From: Chloroflexia bacterium | GTDB lineage: Bacteria; Chloroflexota; Chloroflexia; QHBQ01; JADMIH01 | Direction of reading: 5' to 3' | NCBI GenBank assembly: GCA_025927935.1 | Contig: JAICKM010000319.1 | Coordinates: 1-7,683 of the forward strand | DNA: 7,683 nucleotides | Shown here: positions 1-5,175 of the stretch, in pieces | How positions within the stretch are numbered: the first letter of the stretch is position 1 | Layout: the number at the start of each line of letters is the position of its first letter | Program-made: the position numbers and the translations under genes | Notes under the pieces: model-generated | Told to the model about the DNA's origin: nothing | Databases searched by the model: none | What the model saw: the letters and a program-made list of their open reading frames with translations, nothing else

Positions 1-44
1 GCCGGCTACCTTACCCGGCGGTAATTTGCTGCCGCATGCGCTCA

Positions 45-1193
45 TTAATTCGTATAAAGCCGCTCGAACAGGCTTAGCTGGCGGGTGTCGTCGCGGGCAA
101 TAAAGTCTGCGGCCCGCACCCCCAACAGGCGCAGACGGGCAGGCCCCCGTGCCCCGGCCACCTGGCGCTCGGCCAGCCAGCGCCGGAATTCGCTCAACGC
201 CGCCCGGTAGATCACTGAGGCGGTCGCGCTGGGCGCCAGCAGTGTGCGCTGGCGGGTCTGCGTACGGAAATCCGCCGTCTTGATTTTTACCGCCACACAG
301 CGGGCCAGCAAGCCCTCGGCCTCCACGGCGGCGGCCACTTCCTCAGCCAGCCCATGCAGCATGGCGGCGATCTCCGCACCCTGGTTGCTGGACAGCAACT
401 CCTCAAAGGTCGTCTCGCTGCTGATCGACTTGCTGTCGCGGTTCGGCACTACCGGGCGCGGATCATAGCCGCGCGCCAGGTCGCGCACCTCCGCGCCCCA
501 GCGGCCAAACAACGCGCGGGCCTGCTCCTCGTCCAGCGCCGCCAGTTCGCCAATCGTGGTGATGCGTAGATCGGCCAGTTGGGCTTCACGCTTCGGCCCG
601 ATGCCCCACAACGCGCTCACCGGCAGCCCGGCCAGGAATTCGGCCTCACGGCCTTCGGCCACCACCAGCAGGCCGTCGGGCTTCGAGCGGTCGCTGGCGA
701 TCTTGGCGAGCATCTTGCCTCGCGCCACGCCGAGGCTGGCCGTCAGGCCCACGGCCTCGCGGATCTGCCGCTTCAACTCCGCCGCGACCTCCATCGCCCG
801 GTCCATCGTCGGCGCGACCGCCGTGACATCCAGGAAGGCTTCGTCGAGGGCAATCGGCTCAATGCGCGTGGTGAAGCAGCGGAAGACTTCATGCACGGCG
901 CCCGACACCTCGCGGTAGAGCTTGTGGTTGCCCGGCACGACCGTCAGATCGGGGCATAGCTCCAGCGCGCGCCACAGCGGCATGGCCGAGCGCACGCCGA
1001 AGCGCCGCGCCTCGTATGATGCCGCCGCCACCACGCCGCGGCGCGACCCGGCGCCGTTCGCCACCGCCAGCGGGATACCCCGTAGCTCGGCGTTGTCGCG
1101 TTGCTCCACCGAGGCATAGAAGGCGTCCATATCGGCATGAACGATGCTCAACCCCGTCGAGGGATAGGCGTCTTCCGTCCGGTTATCACTCAT
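45..1193 (-). CDS. dinB: DNA polymerase IV (Y-family translesion polymerase, DinB)
   Basis: This 382-residue protein is a full-length Y-family polymerase that copies past damaged template bases with low fidelity. The palm begins with the metal-binding block HADMDAFYASVEQ (D21; Y26 at the steric-gate position that excludes ribonucleotides). The fingers motif YEARRFGVRSAMP follows at 60-72, and the second catalytic block IALDEAFLDVT at 114-124 carries D117 and E118. A helix-hairpin-helix thumb element (LWGIGPKREAQL) lies near 195-206 and the little-finger domain spans about 250-365. The C-terminus has QLSLF (372-376), a good match to the pentapeptide that binds the beta sliding clamp. The ATG is preceded by an AGGG six bases upstream, and about 13 extra residues precede the usual DinB start. 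The S-[IL]-D-E-A-Y core of the family reads A-L-D-E-A-F here. It is transcribed alone, away from the envelope genes, from a region full of DnaA-box-like sites. Confidence 0.96.
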   Translation of the reverse strand: MSDNRTEDAYPSTGLSIVHADMDAFYASVEQRDNAELRGIPLAVANGAGSRRGVVAAASYEARRFGVRSAMPLWRALELCPDLTVVPGNHKLYREVSGAVHEVFRCFTTRIEPIALDEAFLDVTAVAPTMDRAMEVAAELKRQIREAVGLTASLGVARGKMLAKIASDRSKPDGLLVVAEGREAEFLAGLPVSALWGIGPKREAQLADLRITTIGELAALDEEQARALFGRWGAEVRDLARGYDPRPVVPNRDSKSISSETTFEELLSSNQGAEIAAMLHGLAEEVAAAVEAEGLLARCVAVKIKTADFRTQTRQRTLLAPSATASVIYRAALSEFRRWLAERQVAGARGPARLRLLGVRAADFIARDDTRQLSLFERLYTN

Positions 1194-1310
1194 GTAACCC
1201 TGTCCAATCCCCTGATAACCCCTACGTTATCCCAACCATTGCCCAAGGTTATCCCCAGAAAAGCCCAAAACCTGTGGAAAACTTGTGGATAAGGGCTTAT
1301 TTGGGGATAA
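1182..1310. promoter_or_regulatory. Cluster of DnaA-box-like 9-mers upstream of dinB
   Basis: Compared with the classical DnaA box TTATCCACA, this stretch holds a perfect match on the minus strand at 1284-1292. There are 8/9 matches at 1273-1281 (minus, TTTTCCACA), 1302-1310 (minus, TTATCCCCA) and 1249-1257 (plus, TTATCCCCA). A 7/9 match, TTATCCCAA, lies at 1227-1235 (plus). GTTATC or its complement occurs five times (1182-1187, 1214-1219, 1226-1231, 1248-1253, 1306-1311). The two best boxes are in the same orientation with an 11-bp period, about one helical turn. The stretch between the genes is about 50% GC, while its flanks are much richer. It must contain the dinB promoter, but I see no convincing -35/-10 pair. 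A DnaA-regulated promoter, a titration site or part of a replication origin are all possible. DnaA binding is inferred only from sequence. Confidence 0.6.
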
Positions 1311-1317
1311 CTTTGGG
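1242..1317. repeat. 25-bp imperfect inverted repeat enclosing two DnaA boxes
   Basis: The arms are 1242-1266 and 1293-1317, and 22 of 25 positions pair. Each arm carries one TTATCCCCA 9-mer, facing each other. The 26-bp spacer (1267-1292) holds the two best DnaA-box matches in tandem. The right arm contains the stop codon of the vWA gene at 1297-1299 and its last codons. The spacer is long and neither side has a T-tract, so a simple intrinsic terminator is unlikely. A protein-binding array or extruded structure fits better. Confidence 0.7.
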
Positions 1318-3213
1318 ATTACCCATCCGTGGCCGCAGGCGGCGCAGGGCGCCCGCGCCGCCATGATGATACATCCACCATTCCAGCAACAGCACCAGCA
1401 GCGCCAGGGCCAGCAACCAGGGCGCCACCTCGCGCGGTCCCGTCACCGGCTGGCCGCCCGCGACCGGGCGACCTTGCAGGGCAAGGGTAGGGCGGGGCGC
1501 AATATCCGCCGCCGCGCGATCCAGCAGGTTGACGGCGAACGCCTCCGGCTCGCCCAGAGGCTTGCCCCTGGCGCTCTGGCGCACCGTGTAGAGGCCGAGT
1601 TGTGCTGTATCGGCGAAGGCCAGGTTGGGCTGCACCGGCAGGTTCACTTCGCGCGCCGGCGCATCCGGTCCCGCCGGGATGGCGATCGTCACCTGGTCGG
1701 CGTCGGGCAGGGGGTGCAGCGCCACGGCCAGGCCGGGTGTGAGCCGCGGCGGCAGATCGACGGCGCTGCCGGGGGCCAACCACTGCACCAGGTTCGCCAC
1801 CAGGATCGGGAAGGCCACCTGCAAAGCCAGATCGGTGCGGTGCAGATCGAAGGCCAGCGCCGCTACCCGCCGCCCGTCCGGCTCACCCACCAGCAGCAGC
1901 GGATCGCCCGCCGTGCTGCGGACGAGGGTGTGTGCCCAGGCCGGCGGCTGCACGCGCGCCGCTTCGGCCAGGTGGACGCCACTCAAATCGACATAACTCA
2001 GCAAAGGATCGTTGTTCTCCGTCTGTCCGATAGCCGGCGCAGTAATCGTCCCCGAAATCGGCAGCAGCGGCGAGTTGGGCGGGTTGATCAGCAGCAGATT
2101 GCCCGGCGGCAGCGTCGCGGGCAGGTAGCTGTCGAACACGGTCAGGTCGTACCCGGCGCCCGGCTTGTAGTTGGCGGGCACCACCCGATCCAGCCTCACC
2201 TGCGGCAGCAGGTTGAGCGCCTTTTCGGCGAAGCTGTTGCCCGCGCTCACCAGCAACGTCTTCGCGCTCCCCGTGGACCCGCGCACCGCCCAGGCGGTGT
2301 TGTCCAGCGGCAAGATGTCGGGCGTCTTGAGCGTCACCGTCACCTGGCGCGTGCTGATGGGCAGATCGGGCAGGGTCAGTTCGGGTTCGCCGCCCGCGGG
2401 CAGGTTCACTTGCCGCGAGTCCCAGGGCCGCCCGTCCACCTCGACCGTCAGCAGGCCCGCCACCGGTTGGCTGCCCAGGTTCGCCATGCTGACGAAGAGT
2501 TGCGGCCCTGCCGGCGCGTCGCGCAGCGCCAGCGCGGTAATGGCCGTGTTCTCGCCGCTGTGACCCACCGGGATGTAGCGCACGGCGGCGCTCACATCGG
2601 GCAGTTTCTGCTCGCCGATGGCCCCGTCGCTGATGACGATTACCGTGCTGTCCGGGGTGTTCGCCGCGGCGGCGGCCAGGGTCACAGCCGCCGTCATGTT
2701 GCTGGAGCCGTTCGCCGGGCGCAGGGCCGCGATGGCGCCACGTAGCGCGCCCTTATCCTGCGCGCCGCTGATCGCCGTGCTCGGCGCGGGACCGGCCAGG
2801 ATCACCGTCATCCGGCCACCGGAGGCCAGGCTGTCCACCAGGCCCGTAGCCTCGGCCTGGGCGCGCGCAAAGCGGGTCATCGTCCGCCCGCCGTCCGCGC
2901 CGTCGGTGGCCTGCATCCCCGCCCCGCCGTCCAGGATCACCACCACGTTGCCCGCCGCGCCGCCCGCGCCCTCCAGAAAGGGCCGCGCCAGCGCCAGCAC
3001 CAGCAGCGCCAGTATCAGCAACTGCACGTAGAGCAGGATATTGCGCCGCAACTTCTGCCAGGGCGCGTTGGCCTGCCGGTCCTGCAACACCTGGCGCCAA
3101 AGCATACTGCTTGACACGGTGATCTCCTGCCGGCGCAGGCGCAGCATGTAGAAGATGATGATCGGGATCGCCAGCAGCGCGCCCAGCAGCGCCAGGGGTT
3201 CGAGGATGCCCAC
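1297..3213 (-). CDS. BatA-like membrane protein with vWA and amidotransferase-like domains
   Basis: This 638-residue protein has the BatA architecture (aerotolerance-type N-terminal region). A first membrane helix (about 5-22) is followed by the basic stretch MLRLRRQE. A second helix (about 58-77) leads into an extracytoplasmic vWA domain (about 88-215). The region around 315-480 resembles the class-I glutamine-amidotransferase-like fold found in this family, ending in DLHRTDLALQVAFPILVANL. A last helix lies at 597-612 with a basic tail. Positive residues place both ends in the cytoplasm and the bulk outside. The MIDAS motif DxSxS is replaced by D95-G-G97-A-G99, while the flanking MQATD and the later ISDG (D196) remain, so metal binding is doubtful. 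It starts with GTG one base after the DUF58 stop codon, so translation is probably coupled. A GGAG lies 12 bases upstream, rather far for a good ribosome site. Its exact role in envelope homeostasis is unknown. Confidence 0.85.
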   Translation of the reverse strand: MGILEPLALLGALLAIPIIIFYMLRLRRQEITVSSSMLWRQVLQDRQANAPWQKLRRNILLYVQLLILALLVLALARPFLEGAGGAAGNVVVILDGGAGMQATDGADGGRTMTRFARAQAEATGLVDSLASGGRMTVILAGPAPSTAISGAQDKGALRGAIAALRPANGSSNMTAAVTLAAAAANTPDSTVIVISDGAIGEQKLPDVSAAVRYIPVGHSGENTAITALALRDAPAGPQLFVSMANLGSQPVAGLLTVEVDGRPWDSRQVNLPAGGEPELTLPDLPISTRQVTVTLKTPDILPLDNTAWAVRGSTGSAKTLLVSAGNSFAEKALNLLPQVRLDRVVPANYKPGAGYDLTVFDSYLPATLPPGNLLLINPPNSPLLPISGTITAPAIGQTENNDPLLSYVDLSGVHLAEAARVQPPAWAHTLVRSTAGDPLLLVGEPDGRRVAALAFDLHRTDLALQVAFPILVANLVQWLAPGSAVDLPPRLTPGLAVALHPLPDADQVTIAIPAGPDAPAREVNLPVQPNLAFADTAQLGLYTVRQSARGKPLGEPEAFAVNLLDRAAADIAPRPTLALQGRPVAGGQPVTGPREVAPWLLALALLVLLLEWWMYHHGGAGALRRLRPRMGNPKVIPK

Positions 3214-3214
3214 C

Positions 3215-4213
3215 TTAGCCGATTACTCCGCGGCGGCGCAGATAGTGCAGCACCAGTTCGTCGAAAGGCTCGTCGGTGGTGATTTGCAGGTAATTGATAC
3301 CGCGCCGCCGGCAGTAGTTCTCCAGCGCGCCCTGCCAGGCCGCGAATTTCTCGGCGTAGATATCGAGCAGGCCGCTGTCGATGGAGACCTCCTGGGTCTG
3401 GCCGGTCTCGCTGTCGCGCAGGCGCAGGTCGCCCAGCAGCGCCACCTCCGGGTGGACCTCGGCGGGCGCCAGGATGTGCAGCACGTGGATCTCGTGCCCC
3501 GCCGCCTGGAGGGCCGCCAGGCCCTCTGTGCCGCCCCCGGCGGTGAAGAAATCGCTGATGATGAAGCAGACGCCGGGGTAGCGCGCGAAGGCCGCGTAGG
3601 CGCGCAGCGAGGCGTCCAGGTCGGTCTCGCCGCCCGGCTGAATCCCGGCGATAAAGCGCAGCAGGTTCACGGCGTGGCCCCGCCCGCGCACCGGCGCGAA
3701 GCGGCTGATATTGCCCCGGTGGAACGCCGCCACCGTCACCCGGTCGAAGCCACTCAGCCCGATATAGCCCAGCGCCGCCGCCGTGCGCTTGCCGTAGATC
3801 AGCTTGTTCTGGTCGGCGGAGGCGGGCGTGCCGCCGCCCGGCGCGGCCACCGTGCCCAGCCCGAACACCGGCTTGTTGTCGCCCCAATCCATCGACTTGC
3901 TGCCGTCGAGCAGCACATGGATGGTGATGTCCTCTTCCTCCTGGTAGAGCTTGAGGAACAGGCGTTCCAGCCGGGCATAGGCGTTCCAGTCCACGCGCCG
4001 CAGATCGTCGCCGGGCGTATAGTCGCGGTAATCAGCAAACTCCACTGAGTTGCCGCGATGCGTGGAGCGCCGCTCGCCCTTCATCCGCCCCGCGCGCAGC
4101 TTGCGGCTGATCACGCTCAACCGCTCCAGCTTCTTCAGGAAGTTGGCGTCGAAGAGGCTCGTATAGGAAGCGGCCCCGCTACCTCCGCCCGGATTCTGGA
4201 TGTTGGTCGTCAT
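3215..4213 (-). CDS. DUF58 domain-containing protein with intact MIDAS
   Basis: This 332-residue protein carries the DUF58 signature from about residue 54: RGNSVEFADYRDYTPGDDLR, then VDWNAYARLERLFLKLYQEE. A vWA-like fold follows. Its metal site is complete: D103-x-S105-x-S107 (LLDGSKSMDW), T197 in GGETDLD and D221 in IISDFF. No membrane helix or signal peptide is evident, so it is probably cytoplasmic or peripheral. DUF58 proteins usually sit in operons with a MoxR AAA+ ATPase and Bat-type vWA membrane proteins, and are thought to help a chaperone-like or metal-insertion complex. Here the BatA-like gene follows after one base, which supports that grouping, but no MoxR gene is present. A Gly/Pro-rich insertion (about 112-135) follows the MIDAS serines. 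The ATG start has an AGGGA a few bases upstream. It lies 39 bp after the cupin stop codon and is probably cotranscribed with it. Confidence 0.92.
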   Translation of the reverse strand: MTTNIQNPGGGSGAASYTSLFDANFLKKLERLSVISRKLRAGRMKGERRSTHRGNSVEFADYRDYTPGDDLRRVDWNAYARLERLFLKLYQEEEDITIHVLLDGSKSMDWGDNKPVFGLGTVAAPGGGTPASADQNKLIYGKRTAAALGYIGLSGFDRVTVAAFHRGNISRFAPVRGRGHAVNLLRFIAGIQPGGETDLDASLRAYAAFARYPGVCFIISDFFTAGGGTEGLAALQAAGHEIHVLHILAPAEVHPEVALLGDLRLRDSETGQTQEVSIDSGLLDIYAEKFAAWQGALENYCRRRGINYLQITTDEPFDELVLHYLRRRGVIG

Positions 4214-4252
4214 CGTATCCCTGCCGTTCTAAGAAAATAGCCCAAAATAGCT

Positions 4253-4573
4253 CTACGGAACCAGCACCTTATCGCCCCGGATCATCGGGCAATGCAGCAC
4301 GAAATGGAAGTAGTCGGGTGTATTGTCCACAAACGTATGCACCTCGCCCGGCTCGACCACGATCACGTCTCCTGCCTGTAGCGTGATCCGTTGATCGTCC
4401 ACGATCATCGTGCTGCTGCCCCGCGCCACCAGGTAGACTTCGCGCAACTCGCGATGATAGTGCGGCTCGTTAATGCCCGCGTTGGCAAAGCCGATGGCGG
4501 GTAGCGCCGGCTGGAAAAGCTCCGTATACCAGCCCTTCGCGGGGCGACCCGCGTCGTTGCGCGCCAGGATCAT
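4253..4573 (-). CDS. Small single-domain cupin
   Basis: This is a 106-residue beta-barrel protein of the cupin superfamily. Motif 1 spans G33 to G52 with H38, H40 and E45. Motif 2 starts at G68-D and contains PGEVHTF with H79. All four usual metal ligands are therefore present, and a bound divalent metal is likely. The substrate cannot be told from sequence: small cupins include sugar isomerases, dioxygenases and ligand-binding proteins. The frame stays open to an ATG at 4612, but I reject that start because it lies inside the palindromic repeat. The ATG at 4573 has an excellent GAGGAGG five bases upstream. The gene lies directly before DUF58 and after the repeat-containing gap, so it looks like an accessory gene inserted into the envelope cluster. 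Confidence 0.85.
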   Translation of the reverse strand: MILARNDAGRPAKGWYTELFQPALPAIGFANAGINEPHYHRELREVYLVARGSSTMIVDDQRITLQAGDVIVVEPGEVHTFVDNTPDYFHFVLHCPMIRGDKVLVP

Positions 4574-4578
4574 GCGGG

Positions 4579-4585
4579 CCTCCTC
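4579..4585 (-). promoter_or_regulatory. Ribosome binding site fixing the cupin start
   Basis: The minus strand reads GAGGAGG, then CCCGC, then ATG at 4573. It is the strongest Shine-Dalgarno match I noticed in the window. It shows that the longer frame starting at 4612 is an artefact of reading into the palindrome. Confidence 0.8.
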
Positions 4586-4605
4586 AGCAATGCGTCCAGT
4601 TTCCC

Positions 4606-4683
4606 TTGTCATTCTGAGCGGAGCGAAGAATCTCGTCGCGTACGGGTCCTAGACGAGACTCTTCGCTGCGCTCAGAGTGACAA
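4606..4683. repeat. 78-bp imperfect palindrome (dispersed-repeat type)
   Basis: The arms are 4606-4637 and 4652-4683, each 32 nt, with 29 of 32 positions pairing across a 14-nt loop. The arms start TTGTCATTCTGAGCGGAGCG and end in TGACAA. From memory, sequences of the form GTCATTCTGAGCG followed by AGCGAAGAATC recur as dispersed palindromes in many bacterial genomes, including Chloroflexota. No target-site duplication is visible at the ends. It occupies the 233-bp gap between the small membrane protein and the cupin. Any transcript crossing it would form a long hairpin, which could terminate or stabilise RNA. The rest of the gap (4684-4806) holds no gene or convincing promoter. Confidence 0.9.
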
Positions 4684-4806
4684 CACGAGTAGGGCGGCCC
4701 GCGCCGAATCGGGTGCTGGTAGGCGAGTCTGCTCTACTATGATACCACGCCGGGCCATTGGCGGTTGCGGCGGCCTCACTTTCGCTTAGTTGACATAACG
4801 CGAAAA

Positions 4807-5175
4807 CTAGCTGCGATTTTGCCACCACAGCCGCAGCGAATTGGCGGCCAACCCGAACAGGAGTACCCCGGCACCCGCTAATACCACTGCCCCGACGACC
4901 GTGGCGCGGAAGACCGGGGGCGCGGCGGCCGGCAGCCGGGTCGCCGCCTCGACGGCGGGAGTGGGGGAGGGCGCGACGAGCAACGCGGCCAGCGCCAGGC
5001 AGAGCGCCCCGGCGACCGCGTAGAGCAGGGTGATCGCCAGTTCGTTGCGCCGCTTGCGCGCCGTGCGCACCCCGGCGCGCGCCTGGCGGCGGACGCCGCG
5101 CGCCAGCAGGCTCCAGCGCGGCCCCGCCGGCAAGAGGCCCTTGCGGCGGGACCGGCGCCGCGTGCGGCGGCTCAC
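4807..5175 (-). CDS. Small Arg-rich protein with two membrane helices, unknown function
   Basis: I do not recognise this 122-residue protein. Its first 43 residues contain 18 Arg or Lys, which should hold the N-terminus in the cytoplasm and could touch nucleic acid or phospholipid head groups. Two hydrophobic helices (about 47-68 and 91-112) are joined by an Ala/Pro loop containing SPTPAVEAATRLPAAAPP. The C-terminus, RLWWQNRS, should return to the cytoplasm. It begins with GTG overlapping the upstream stop codon (GTGA) and has only a weak ribosome site, so it depends on translational coupling with the DUF4175-like gene. That coupling suggests a partner or accessory subunit of that protein. 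The TAG stop is followed by the repeat-containing gap, so it probably ends this transcription unit. Confidence 0.75.
   Translation of the reverse strand: MSRRTRRRSRRKGLLPAGPRWSLLARGVRRQARAGVRTARKRRNELAITLLYAVAGALCLALAALLVAPSPTPAVEAATRLPAAAPPVFRATVVGAVVLAGAGVLLFGLAANSLRLWWQNRS

Noticed and set aside
1..44. Possible hairpins after dinB (GCCGG/CCGGC and TTACC/GGTAA)
   Set aside because: The stems are only 5 bp, no T-tract follows on the transcribed strand, and the window ends here, so a terminator call is not supported.
1242..1317. Reading the inverted repeat as an intrinsic terminator of the vWA gene
   Set aside because: The loop would be 26 nt, no T-tract follows, and the stop codon lies inside the arm. 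The DnaA-box content explains the sequence better.
1285..2745. Plus-strand open frame of 486 codons
   Set aside because: It lies opposite the well-supported BatA-like gene and its product is Arg/Gln/His-rich without recognisable motifs. It is a shadow of GC-rich codon use.
3155..4048. Plus-strand open frame of 297 codons
   Set aside because: It is antisense to DUF58, whose signature motifs are unambiguous.
4739..4744. TATCAT as a -10 box for the cupin on the minus strand
   Set aside because: No reasonable -35 hexamer lies 16-18 bp upstream.
4790..4795. TTGACA as a plus-strand -35 box
   Set aside because: No -10 hexamer lies at the right distance and no plus-strand gene follows.
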